Source of the DNA: Nonomuraea thailandensis
GTDB taxonomy: Bacteria; Actinomycetota; Actinomycetes; Streptosporangiales; Streptosporangiaceae
Assembly: GCF_024172165.1 (NCBI RefSeq)
Contig: NZ_JAMZEB010000002.1
Coordinates: 12,173,501 to 12,237,500, forward strand
DNA: 64,000 nt
Direction: 5' to 3'
Shown: piece by piece, positions 34,230-42,353 of the stretch
Numbering within the stretch: the first letter of the stretch is position 1
How the letters are laid out: each line of letters starts with the position of its first letter
The notes under the pieces: model-generated
Databases searched by the model: none
Seen by the model: the letters and a program-made list of their open reading frames with translations, nothing else
Told to the model about the DNA's origin: nothing
Made by a program: the position numbers and the translations under genes

Positions 34230-35167
34230 GATCGTGCCGCCTTCAGCCGTACGGAACCCACGACGTAACCCCAGGTCGTCCAGGCCAGCCCGATCACGAT
34301 CGCGGCGGCCCTGCCGAGCCCGCCCACGTCGCCGCGCACGGCCTCGCCGACCCCGCGCAGCGCCCCGAGCGGCAGCGTCTTCATCGCGTGCGCGCGCTCG
34401 CTGGACAGGCCGTCCTGGGTGCCGACCTCCCGCGTCACCAGGGCCTTCGACAGCCCCTCCGCGTAGCACCTGGATCTGAAGTAGGCGAACCGCTCGCGCT
34501 GCTTGGACACCTTGTGCCCGATCACCGCGCGCGGCTCGAACAGCATGACCGAGCCCGGCTTGCGCTGGCTCAGCCTGATGCAGAACTCGGTCTCCTCGCA
34601 CCCGAGCGGGCGCGACTTGCGGCCCTGCACGCTGCGGCCGATGCCGCTGTGGAAGCCGCCCACCTCGGAGACGGCCTCACGCAGGAAGGCGGCGTTGCCG
34701 CCCATGACGTTGCGGATCGGCGCCCTGACCGCGGGCATGCCGCGGTAGGTGCAGCCGACCGTCCAGTCGAACTCGTACGGGAACCAGCCAGGCCGCCGCC
34801 CCGATGCCCAGATGGGGTCGGTACGGCCGCCCACGCCGACGACACCGGTTTCCTGGAAGCCCTCCTCCAAAGCCTCCAGCCACCCGGGATCGGCGACCGC
34901 GTCGTCGTCGAGAAAGGCGACGATCTCACCGTTGGCCGTGGCCACGCCGGTGTTCTTGCCACCGGACAACCCCTGCTCGTGCGTGTTCTCCACCACGATG
35001 GCCTGCGGGTACTCGTGCTTGAGCTTGAGGTGCAGGTCGGGGTTGTGGTCGACCACCAGGATCAGCTCGTGTGCCGGGCGCGTCTGGTTCTCGACCGACT
35101 CGACTGCCTGCCTGATGTCCTCCCACCGCTCCTCGGTGTAGACGCAGATGACAACAGACGTGTTCAC
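34226..35167 (-). CDS. Family 2 glycosyltransferase
   Basis: 313 residues. A GT-A fold N-terminus: SVVICVYTEERWEDIRQAVE, VVDHNPDLHL, GLSGGKNTGVATANGEIVAF, then LDDDAVADPGWL with the metal-binding Asp motif. GGNAAFLREAVSEVGGFHSG forms the acceptor-side region, and a CEETEF motif fits the ED catalytic base of inverting GT2 enzymes. The C-terminus has a hydrophobic stretch (AAAIVIGLAWTTWGYVVG) that may attach it to the membrane. It presumably adds a sugar to a lipid-linked intermediate from a nucleotide-sugar. The 13-base gap to the previous GT2 gene and the 4-base overlap with the deacetylase place it firmly in the operon. Confidence 0.88.
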   Translation of the reverse strand: MNTSVVICVYTEERWEDIRQAVESVENQTRPAHELILVVDHNPDLHLKLKHEYPQAIVVENTHEQGLSGGKNTGVATANGEIVAFLDDDAVADPGWLEALEEGFQETGVVGVGGRTDPIWASGRRPGWFPYEFDWTVGCTYRGMPAVRAPIRNVMGGNAAFLREAVSEVGGFHSGIGRSVQGRKSRPLGCEETEFCIRLSQRKPGSVMLFEPRAVIGHKVSKQRERFAYFRSRCYAEGLSKALVTREVGTQDGLSSERAHAMKTLPLGALRGVGEAVRGDVGGLGRAAAIVIGLAWTTWGYVVGSVRLKAARS

Positions 35168-35180
35168 AACGATCCCTTTT

Positions 35181-36014
35181 TTATGCGACGCCTCGGTCAG
35201 CGGCAGGAGTGGCGGCGGGCTCAGGCTGAGAGGGGGTGGGCTGGCGACGCCACTCCTTCAGGATGGTCTTGAGCACGCGGAAGCCATCTCGTACGACGTG
35301 CAGGTTGCTCTCGCCGTGGATGCGGTTGCGCTCGTGGCTGGGCACCTCGTGCACCTTCAGCCCGGCCTTGGCCGCGCGCACGTTCATCAGCGTCTCCACC
35401 TCGAAGCCGTCGCAGTCGAGGTCGAGCACATCAAGGTGGCGCGCCCAGAAGGCGTTGTAGCCGTAGCAGAGGTCGGTGTACTGGGTGCGGTACATCACGT
35501 TCACGATGCCGGTCAGCACCTTGTTGCCAAGACGCCGGTTCAGCGTCAGGTCGTCACTGCCGCCCCCGGCGGCGTAGCGCGAACCCTTGACGAAGTCGGC
35601 ACCGGTCACCAGCGCGCCCACGAAGTTGATGATCTCGCGGCCGTCGGTCGAGCCGTCGGCGTCGATCATCACGATGATGTCGCTGGTGCAGGCGGCGAAA
35701 CCGGCGGACAGGGCGTCGCCCTTGCCCTTGCCCGTCTGCGTCACCACCTTGACGTTCGGCCGCAGCCGCTTGGCCACGGCCACCGTGTCGTCGACGGAGT
35801 TGCCGTCGACGAGCACGATCTCATCAACCCACTGCGGGATGGTGGCAAAGACGTGCGGCAAGTTCTCCGCCTCGTTCATCGCCGGCACGACCACGCTGAC
35901 CGTCGGGGAGATGGCCAGGTGCGGGGTCACCGGCGTGAAGCTGGTGGGCGGCGGCATCGACCGCAGGGGCGAGGAGTGAACCTTGCCGTTGTGCTTGGTT
36001 ATCTCGGGACTCAT
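35181..36014 (-). CDS. Family 2 glycosyltransferase (DPM1-like)
   Basis: 277 residues. After a ~38-residue hydrophilic lead, the GT-A domain shows SVVVPAMNEAENLPHVFATI, EIVLVDGNSVDDTVAVAK, TGKGKGDALSAGFAAC and MIDADGSTDGREI with the DAD-type metal site. LCYGYNAFWARH and GFEVETLMNVRAAKAGL follow, with EVPSHERNRIHGESNL near the end. This is the dolichyl-phosphate-mannose-synthase-like branch, whose members often make polyprenyl-phosphate sugars that feed GT-C enzymes on the outer face. That role would supply the giant GT-C-like protein of the same operon. It ends 13 bases before the next GT2 gene; the 155 bases upstream may hold a second promoter. Confidence 0.88.
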   Translation of the reverse strand: MSPEITKHNGKVHSSPLRSMPPPTSFTPVTPHLAISPTVSVVVPAMNEAENLPHVFATIPQWVDEIVLVDGNSVDDTVAVAKRLRPNVKVVTQTGKGKGDALSAGFAACTSDIIVMIDADGSTDGREIINFVGALVTGADFVKGSRYAAGGGSDDLTLNRRLGNKVLTGIVNVMYRTQYTDLCYGYNAFWARHLDVLDLDCDGFEVETLMNVRAAKAGLKVHEVPSHERNRIHGESNLHVVRDGFRVLKTILKEWRRQPTPSQPEPAATPAADRGVA

Positions 36015-36169
36015 GGCGAGGGAAATCCTTCCGGGACCCCGCGTTGCGGGCCGGACGGAACCACCCCCGGGTGCTGCGGGAACGGCGAAGCCGGCGAACG
36101 GTGCATCGAAGGGTCCTGTGTGGAGTGTGAGGGTGTTGGTGCTGGTGCCGGGGGGTGGGTCCGGGATCG

Positions 36170-37300
36170 CTAGCGCGCTCCCGTTGGTTCCTGGGTCACT
36201 GCGTTGGATGGCTCCTGACGTTGCATCGAGGTGCGCACCCGACCGAAGCCCTTCAGGACACGGTCGGCCGCCCTATAAAGAGACGGCCGATCCATGACAA
36301 TTGTTCGGGCCTTGTTGAAAGGAGTTCGGCCCATCCAGTGAACGGCCGCGGAGGCGGACGGACGCGAGATGCGGCCTTCGGCGACGTACAGGGTCCCGCT
36401 CTTCAGCCAGTCCTTATACTCCTTGCCGCCCTTGCCCATGTCGACCATGTGCAGACCCGCGTTCGCGGCGGCCTCGGCCATCTGGAGGTGGTGGACGATG
36501 CCCGGCGAGTAACGGGCGTACTCGGTGTCGTAGGCGGGGAACCACCCTACAAGCGTGGTCGCCGTACGAAGGCCGAAATGCCCCGCCACCGGGACGTCAC
36601 CGGCATAAAGCATGGTCAGGACACCCGCGAAGTCCGATGAGTTCTCGGCATGCATCATGTTCGTCAATTCGACGATCCACGGCTGGGCGAACCTGTCCAC
36701 ACGGCCAGTCCTCTGGTACTGGTCGGACTTCCAGGCGAGCAGCGTGCGCAGCACCTCGGGGTCGGCCGAGGCCCACTCCAGGCGCAGGTCGCCCTGCTCC
36801 CGCCCCATCTTGCGTTCCTTGTAGCGGACGGTCTTGAGGTTCTTCGGCGAGTTGGCCTTGACCTGCTCGATCCAGGCCTCGAAGCCGGCGGTGAAGTCCA
36901 TGACCGGCGCGGGCCGGACGTCCGACTCGTACTCGGCGAACGTCGGCTGCCCCGCGACCAGGTGGTCGAAGTCGAAGACGCTGAGCTTGCAGGCGCGCAG
37001 CAGAGCCTTGGCGTCGAGCTTCAGCTCAGGAACCGAGATCAGACCGTGACACGTGGTGAGGAATCCGCCGAGCGGCTTGCCGATGCCGAAGCTGTGCCGC
37101 TCGTAGGGGAAGAACCCCTGGATGCCGCGCCCGTCGGAGATGACCGCCACCCTCACGTAGTCGCGCAAGCGGTCCATCGCCACGGCGAACTCGACGGACA
37201 GGAACGGGTTGTCCAGACTGCGGTCGGCCTTCTGCAGCTCCCGCCATCGGGCCCGCTCGGAGTCCCCGAGCTCTCCCGGCCGAACTACCTGGATGTTCAC
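36170..37300 (-). CDS. CelD/FemAB-like GNAT N-acyltransferase, operon copy
   Basis: 376 residues from the GTG at 37298-37300, which overlaps the upstream stop as GTGA. It has the same two-lobe plan as the paralogue at 20224-21306: LDNPFLSVEFAVAM, VISDGRGIQGFFPYERHSFG, VAGHFGLRTATTLVGWFPAY, SPGIVHHLQMAEAAANAG and DMGKGGKEYKDWLKSG. It likely N-acylates an amino-sugar unit in the cytoplasm before export. The 155-base gap after it, before the GT2 gene, contains no gene. The long upstream frame beyond 37300 lies antisense-like over the small membrane gene and is not used. Confidence 0.82.
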   Translation of the reverse strand: MNIQVVRPGELGDSERARWRELQKADRSLDNPFLSVEFAVAMDRLRDYVRVAVISDGRGIQGFFPYERHSFGIGKPLGGFLTTCHGLISVPELKLDAKALLRACKLSVFDFDHLVAGQPTFAEYESDVRPAPVMDFTAGFEAWIEQVKANSPKNLKTVRYKERKMGREQGDLRLEWASADPEVLRTLLAWKSDQYQRTGRVDRFAQPWIVELTNMMHAENSSDFAGVLTMLYAGDVPVAGHFGLRTATTLVGWFPAYDTEYARYSPGIVHHLQMAEAAANAGLHMVDMGKGGKEYKDWLKSGTLYVAEGRISRPSASAAVHWMGRTPFNKARTIVMDRPSLYRAADRVLKGFGRVRTSMQRQEPSNAVTQEPTGAR

Positions 37301-37668
37301 CTTGCCCTGGCCCCCTGTTCGGTCTGCATGCTCTTCCCCCGGTACAACACCCGAAGCACGTACATGAACCCTCCGAGCACGGCGACCGTCGCGACGCCGG
37401 CGCGGGGCGACCACGCGTTGAAGAGCAGCATGGCCTCGGCGAGGAGCACATTGAGTACGAGACTCGCCGCGGCTCCTACGGATAGGGCGGCGAGGGGGTC
37501 ACGATCACGCAACAGTCCCACCACTGCCGCTCCTGGCACGACCAGAAGGAACAAGGAGATCAGGAACGGACGCAGCGGTGTCTCGATATCGAACAGCGCG
37601 ATGACCGCTCCCGCGATGCAGGCGAGCGCGACCAGCCAGGCCAGCGCTCTGCGGTGCTGCTTGAGCAT
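37297..37668 (-). CDS. Small membrane protein at the head of the polysaccharide operon
   Basis: 123 residues if started at the ATG 37666-37668, which has GGGAGAG nearby; an ATG at 37722 without a clear ribosome site would add 18. Four hydrophobic helices are seen (AWLVALACIAGAVIALFDIE, PFLISLFLLVVPGAAVVGLL, a third near ALSVGAAASLVLNVLLAEAM, a fourth at VATVAVLGGFMYVLRVLY). The C-terminus is short and basic. No domain is recognised. It overlaps the CelD-like gene by 4 bases, so it is the first gene of the operon and may be a small assembly or carrier-handling protein. Confidence 0.52.
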   Translation of the reverse strand: MLKQHRRALAWLVALACIAGAVIALFDIETPLRPFLISLFLLVVPGAAVVGLLRDRDPLAALSVGAAASLVLNVLLAEAMLLFNAWSPRAGVATVAVLGGFMYVLRVLYRGKSMQTEQGARAR

Positions 37669-37801
37669 CTCCTGTCTCTCTCCTGCCCTTGCTGGTTGTA
37701 GCGCGTTCTGATCGCAGTTCATGGGACCAATCCACGCTAGGACACGTCAATGCCGACGCTTGGCGACGCGCTTCGGTTTACCGGCATGCCGAGGTTTCTC
37801 A

Positions 37802-37817
37802 TGTGACCTTCGCCACA
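37802..37817. promoter_or_regulatory. CRP-like palindrome upstream of the polysaccharide operon
   Basis: TGTGA-N6-CCACA matches the CRP-type consensus TGTGA-N6-TCACA at 9 of 10 fixed positions, within a longer CATGTG...CACATG repeat (37800-37819). It stands 130-150 bases before the first operon gene, in the only long gap there. Actinobacterial CRP proteins bind such sites; chance occurrence is possible. Confidence 0.35.
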
Positions 37818-37936
37818 TGGTCAAGAGATCGGCTTGCTCCGGCGCGTTCCCCAAGCACACCAGAATGCCCTATGTAGCCTAGGGTTCACGAGTCAGGGTC
37901 CGATTTATAGCTGTTTGTCGTGTTAAAACTGTGGAG

Positions 37937-39511
37937 TTACTGTGAGTCCGCGCTCGGCTCCTCCACGGCTCCACCGGCCGATGTGGTGGCCACGCCGGCG
38001 CTCGGCGACTCGGTCGGCTCCTCGGTCGCGGGCGGGTCGTCGGTCGGCGGCTCGGGGGCGTCGTCGCCCTGCCAGGACAGGGAGCACGTGGCGGTGCCGC
38101 CGTTCGAGGTGAAGGTGACGCGGCCGGTGCCGGAGGCGTTCGGCTCGACGACCGTCACCAGGACCGTGGCCGATCCGCCCGCCTTGACCGAACCGCTCGC
38201 CGGGTGCGCGTCGAGGCCCTGCGAGGCCGTCGCCACCCAGGAGACGGCGGCGTTGCGGGCGCCGATCCCGATCCGTGCCACGCCGACGATGGCCTGCGGG
38301 CACGAGACGCGCAGCCGGGCCTCCGGCACGGGCCTGCGCCGGGAGGTCGTGGGCGCGGCGGCCTGCCTGCTGCTCCTGCGCGGGGCGGCGGCCGGCGGCG
38401 TGAGCCTGGCCGACGGGGTGCGGCTCGGGGTCGCGCTCGGCGTCGGCGACGGGCCGGGCTCGTCCTCCTCGGCCACCGGCTCCGGCGTGGGGCTCTCCTC
38501 CAGGGAGGTCGTGGCGGTGGAGGGGACCGGCCGCAGCGTGGTCGTCCCGGAGCTGCCGCCGCCGTTCAGCACCACGACCGCGCCCGTCGCGGCCAGCAGG
38601 CACGCGCCCGCCAGCACGAGCGGCGCCAGCCGCCGCGGCCTGCGGCGCGAGCGGCGATCGGCCGGCACCGGGAACCCCGACCGGTCGAGGCTGTCACCGC
38701 GATCGGTGATCAGGACGCGGGTGTCGTCCAGCTCGGGCCTGACGCACGTGTCGATCACCCGGCGGCGCAGCGAGATCGGCGGATGGGCGACCGGCACGAT
38801 GTCGAGCAGCTTGGTCGCCGAGACCTGCCGGTGCCTGCCCTCCGTGCACACCTCGCACCCGCTGATGTGCCCCGACAGCCGGCGCCGCAGCAGCGGGGTG
38901 AGCGGCCCCTCCCAGGAGTCCAGCATCGCGGACAGGTCGGGGCAGTGCGCCCGCCCGGTCCTGGCCAGCAGCACGGCCGCGGCGGCGTTCTCCAGATGGT
39001 CGCGGGCCCGGCCCAGCCTGGCGGCCGACTGCCTGGAGGTCAGGCCGAGCACCGCGCCGACCTCCGAGGGGGTCAGGTCGTGGCGCAGCGACAGCATCAG
39101 CACCTCGCGCTGGCCCTTGCTCAGCTCGCCCAGCGCCTCGTGGACCAGGTCGGCCAGCTCGGTGTCGCCGTGCTCGCCGGGCTCGGGGAACTCGGGCAGC
39201 GGCATGCCGCCCGACGGGGTGCCGGAGCGGCGCGCCATCCTGGCCCGTACCTGGAACCTGGTCAGCGCGTACAGCCAGGCGCGCAGCCGGGCGGGCTCCC
39301 TGAGCCTGGCCGCGCAGCCCTGCGCGGTGACCAGCGCGTCATGGACGGAGTCGGCCGCCACGTCGCTCTGGCCGGACAGGGTGAACGCGTAGTCGTGCAG
39401 CCGTTCGGCGTAGGAGTCGTAGAGCGTGGCGGGAGCGGCGGTCTCCGCGCGCCGCAGAGCTTCGACCAGCTCCTGATCGCCCGCGCGATCGACGGTCGGC
39501 CATCCAGGCAC
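37937..39511 (-). CDS. ECF sigma factor fused to zinc-finger anti-sigma, membrane helix and exported domain
   Basis: 524 residues from a GTG at 39509-39511 with GGGAGGG before it. Region sigma2 (about 25-95) and sigma4 (about 125-178; ELSKGQREVLMLSLRHDLTP, SEVGAVLGLTSRQSAARLGR) lead directly into a ZAS-like zinc site: C190, then H215-x3-C219-x2-C222 in HISGCEVC. A basic stretch and a membrane helix (APLVLAGACLLAATGAVVVL, about 296-315) follow, then a Ser/Pro-rich stalk and a ~90-residue beta-rich domain with two cysteines. Normally sigma and anti-sigma are separate proteins; here one chain holds both, so release may need cleavage. Related fused ECF groups are known in actinobacteria (I recall ECF53), usually with carbohydrate-linked exported domains. 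Confidence 0.82.
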   Translation of the reverse strand: MPGWPTVDRAGDQELVEALRRAETAAPATLYDSYAERLHDYAFTLSGQSDVAADSVHDALVTAQGCAARLREPARLRAWLYALTRFQVRARMARRSGTPSGGMPLPEFPEPGEHGDTELADLVHEALGELSKGQREVLMLSLRHDLTPSEVGAVLGLTSRQSAARLGRARDHLENAAAAVLLARTGRAHCPDLSAMLDSWEGPLTPLLRRRLSGHISGCEVCTEGRHRQVSATKLLDIVPVAHPPISLRRRVIDTCVRPELDDTRVLITDRGDSLDRSGFPVPADRRSRRRPRRLAPLVLAGACLLAATGAVVVLNGGGSSGTTTLRPVPSTATTSLEESPTPEPVAEEDEPGPSPTPSATPSRTPSARLTPPAAAPRRSSRQAAAPTTSRRRPVPEARLRVSCPQAIVGVARIGIGARNAAVSWVATASQGLDAHPASGSVKAGGSATVLVTVVEPNASGTGRVTFTSNGGTATCSLSWQGDDAPEPPTDDPPATEEPTESPSAGVATTSAGGAVEEPSADSQ

Positions 39512-39624
39512 GGATTTCCCTCCCCGCAGGTAGGACGCTCACTCAAGCCCCACGCGGAGAGGACGCCGCCTCGATCGGCCAGGTTCGCCCGCCATGCCCA
39601 ACGAGCATGGCGGGCCTGCGGTCG

Positions 39625-41400
39625 TCAGCCGTCGCAGTTCGGCATGCAGAGGCGGCGCTCCATGCCCTGGAGGAAGAAGTCGCGGACCTGGAGGATGTCC
39701 TCGGCGATGTACGCCTCGCCGCCCGTCGCCTTGGCCACGGCCTCCATCTGCGCCCTGCCTTTCTTGGCGTCCGGCCCGAACGCGATGAGCAGGATGGTCA
39801 GCGGCCGCTTCGGGTTGTAGGTCTTCTTCAGGAACTGCAGGAGCTCGGCGTTCCTGACGCCGCCGTCCGGGTCGTCGTTGCCGGCGCCGTCGGTGAGGAT
39901 CAGGAGGGTGTTGACCTTGTCCTCCTGGAACGTCTTGGTCAGCTCCGTGTAGGCCGCCTTGATCGTGTCGTTCAGGCCGGTGTCGCCGGTGGACTTGGCC
40001 TGGAGCTGCGCGAACGTCCTGACCAGCATCTCCTTGCGGGTCGCCCCGTCGATCGACTCGCTGAGCGGCCCGACCGAGACAAGCTCCTTGTAGTCCTTGC
40101 CCTGCCCGTCCAGATGCGTGGAGAACGACCACAGCCCCATCTCGGAGCCCGGCGGGAAGAGCCCGAGGCCCTCGGTGGCGATCCGGTTGATGGCCTGCAT
40201 GCGGGTCATGCTCGTGCCGGGGACGGGCAGCGCCATCGTGCCGGAGACGTCGAGCAGGGTGAGCAGGCGGGTGCCGAGGTTCAGCCGGGTCCAGGTCTGG
40301 ACCATGCGGGCCACGGTCGCGCCGTCCGGCGGGTCCAGGGCCGCCGGGGTCTCCGCGGTGAAGCCCTTGTCCTCGGTCAGCGCGTCGCCGGCCTTGCCGT
40401 CGGTGCCGCGGAAGCCGGCGTCACGCAGGATCTTCTTGGCCGACTCGGCGGTCAGGGCCTGCTTGAAGTCCGCCGCGGCCTTCAGCACCTCGGGGTCCTT
40501 GGTCAGGATCGTGACCGGGTAGTCCAGGCTGAGCGTGCCCTCCTTGGGGTAGAGGGCGACGACCGGCGACTCGGGCTTCTTGGTGTTGTGCGCGTAGATG
40601 GCCTGCTCGGAGGTGACGCCGACCGGCACCCTGCTGCCCGACTTGACGGTGAGGCTGGCCAGCAGCGCGGTCGAGTCGGAGGCGAGCTGGCCCGACAGCT
40701 CCTTCAGCGCGCCGACCAGGGCCTTGTCCTGCTTCGCCTCCCTGGCCGTGCCGGCCGCGGCCAGCAGCGCCGCCAGGCCGGCGGAGTTCTTCTGCGGGTC
40801 GAGGGCGAGCACCCGGACCTTCCTGCCGGGGCCGTCCACGTTGGCCACGTTGGCGGCCGAGATCATGGAGACCCAGCTCGGCTGGAGCGTGCCGGTCAGC
40901 TTCGACGCGGCCGATTTGGCCGCCGCCAGCACCACGGGGGAGGTCGCGATCGACCCCTCCACCTGCGGCAGCGCGTCGCCGGCCCCGCTGCTGCGCATGC
41001 TCTCCATGAGCAGGCTGGAGTCGGCCACCCAGAAGTCGGCGCCGACCTTGCCCGCCGCCAGCGAGTTCGCCGTCCTGGCCGCCGCCTCCTTGGCCACCGT
41101 CACCTCGACGCACTTGCTGTCGATGGAGTGCAGGGCCTTGTTATAGTTGCTGGCGATCTTGTTCAGGGACGGCTGGATGTCGGGGGTGGCGACCACGCGC
41201 AGCGGCAGCTTGCCTCCCGAGCAGTCATGGTCCCGGTTGAAGATCACGAACGCGGCGACGCCGAGGAGCACGGCCAGGGCGACGGCACCGGCCAGCGGTA
41301 CGAGCACTCTGCCGCGGCCGCGCCGGGCGCGTCTGCGCGGTGGTGGCGGTTCGCTGGCTCTGTATCCGCCGTCGAGATCGTCTGTGCGGTGTCGCCCCAC
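39625..41400 (-). CDS. Membrane-anchored solute-binding/VWA fusion protein
   Basis: 591 residues. After a basic, disordered N-terminus there is one membrane helix (VLVPLAGAVALAVLLGVAAF). A type 2 periplasmic-binding-like domain follows (about 62-350), starting LPLRVVATPDIQPSLNKIAS with ADFWVADSSLL in the ligand cleft. The C-terminal von Willebrand A domain has a MIDAS-like DVSGTM, LWSFSTHLDGQG and LTDGAGND (the Asp-x-Ser-x-Thr variant of DxSxS). Such SBP-VWA proteins occur in actinobacteria; they bind a ligand outside the cell and probably contact another protein through the metal site. No ABC permease is nearby. It starts with GTG, 113 bases upstream of the sigma fusion and in the same direction. 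Confidence 0.83.
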   Translation of the reverse strand: MGRHRTDDLDGGYRASEPPPPRRRARRGRGRVLVPLAGAVALAVLLGVAAFVIFNRDHDCSGGKLPLRVVATPDIQPSLNKIASNYNKALHSIDSKCVEVTVAKEAAARTANSLAAGKVGADFWVADSSLLMESMRSSGAGDALPQVEGSIATSPVVLAAAKSAASKLTGTLQPSWVSMISAANVANVDGPGRKVRVLALDPQKNSAGLAALLAAAGTAREAKQDKALVGALKELSGQLASDSTALLASLTVKSGSRVPVGVTSEQAIYAHNTKKPESPVVALYPKEGTLSLDYPVTILTKDPEVLKAAADFKQALTAESAKKILRDAGFRGTDGKAGDALTEDKGFTAETPAALDPPDGATVARMVQTWTRLNLGTRLLTLLDVSGTMALPVPGTSMTRMQAINRIATEGLGLFPPGSEMGLWSFSTHLDGQGKDYKELVSVGPLSESIDGATRKEMLVRTFAQLQAKSTGDTGLNDTIKAAYTELTKTFQEDKVNTLLILTDGAGNDDPDGGVRNAELLQFLKKTYNPKRPLTILLIAFGPDAKKGRAQMEAVAKATGGEAYIAEDILQVRDFFLQGMERRLCMPNCDG

Positions 41401-41567
41401 GATGTCCTCTTAGGTGTTCTCGTGACCTTCCGGAGACCCTAGCGGGAGATGCTCCGCAATACTTCGGGAACGATACTCGGTGCGGTCTATGTGGCAAAAC
41501 CGCCCTTTTGGTGCGACGATTACGTTATGTGGTTGTGAGCTATGGAGAGCGTGATCGTGATCTGCTG

Positions 41568-42206
41568 TCAATGGCAGCAGTCGTGACCGTGCCAGGCGCG
41601 CCCGCCCTCCCGTACGGCGACGGCCGCCAGCAGCACCGCCACCAGCGGATCCACCCACCACCAGCCGACGGTGTTGAGCCACAACCCGCCCAGCACCCCC
41701 GCCGCCATGGCCGCGCAGATCAGATTCTGCGTGCCCTCGCCCGAGGTCGCCGCCGAGGCCAGCCGCGCTCCGAGCCGCCGCTTGGCCACCCCCAGCACCG
41801 GCATGCTGACCAGGCTGAACGCCGTCACCACGATGCCCAGCACGCTCGGCGCCGCCCGATGCCCCGCGTCCAGGTCGTGCGCGACATGAATGATCAGATA
41901 CGGCGCCAGCAGCCAGAAGCTCACCGCCACCGCCTTCCTGGCGGTGCTCTCGGCGCTCGGCGACAACGTGCGCGCCCCGGTGAACCGCCACACCACGATC
42001 AGGCTGGCCGCCGCCTCCACGAACGCCGACAGCCCCCACCCGATGAGCGCCACCGAGTGCGCCGCCAGACCCGCGGCCAGGCCGAGCGTGCTCTCCACGC
42101 CCAGCCAGACCAGCGTCACCACGGAGAGCGAACGAGCGGCGCGCGCGTCACGCAACCATTCGGCTGACGCGGCCGGATGCTCCTGAATCCGCTGATCAGG
42201 CACCAT
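41568..42206 (-). CDS. Cation diffusion facilitator family transporter
   Basis: 212 residues with about six helices. LVWLGVESTLGLAAGLAAHS, FVEAAASLIVVWRF and TLSPSAESTARKAVAVSFWL fit the CDF core, and a GWWWVDPLVAVLLAAVAV helix carries the second-site Asp. The C-terminus ends HGHDCCH, a metal-binding tail. It lacks the usual cytoplasmic domain, so it is a short CDF. Zn(II) or a similar divalent metal is the likely substrate. A small hairpin spans its stop codon. Divergent from the DUF4184 gene 147 bases away. Confidence 0.85.
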   Translation of the reverse strand: MVPDQRIQEHPAASAEWLRDARAARSLSVVTLVWLGVESTLGLAAGLAAHSVALIGWGLSAFVEAAASLIVVWRFTGARTLSPSAESTARKAVAVSFWLLAPYLIIHVAHDLDAGHRAAPSVLGIVVTAFSLVSMPVLGVAKRRLGARLASAATSGEGTQNLICAAMAAGVLGGLWLNTVGWWWVDPLVAVLLAAVAVREGGRAWHGHDCCH

Positions 42207-42353
42207 GAACCCCCGAACTCCCGGCTATCCGGCCGTCGACAGCGATACGTAAGGTACCCACTACCACCCGTGACCTGGTAGGGCGGCGGCAAAGCAAGGT
42301 CAAATTCGGGCCGCATAATGATCGCTGGGGGATGTCCACGAGGGGGAGACGCC

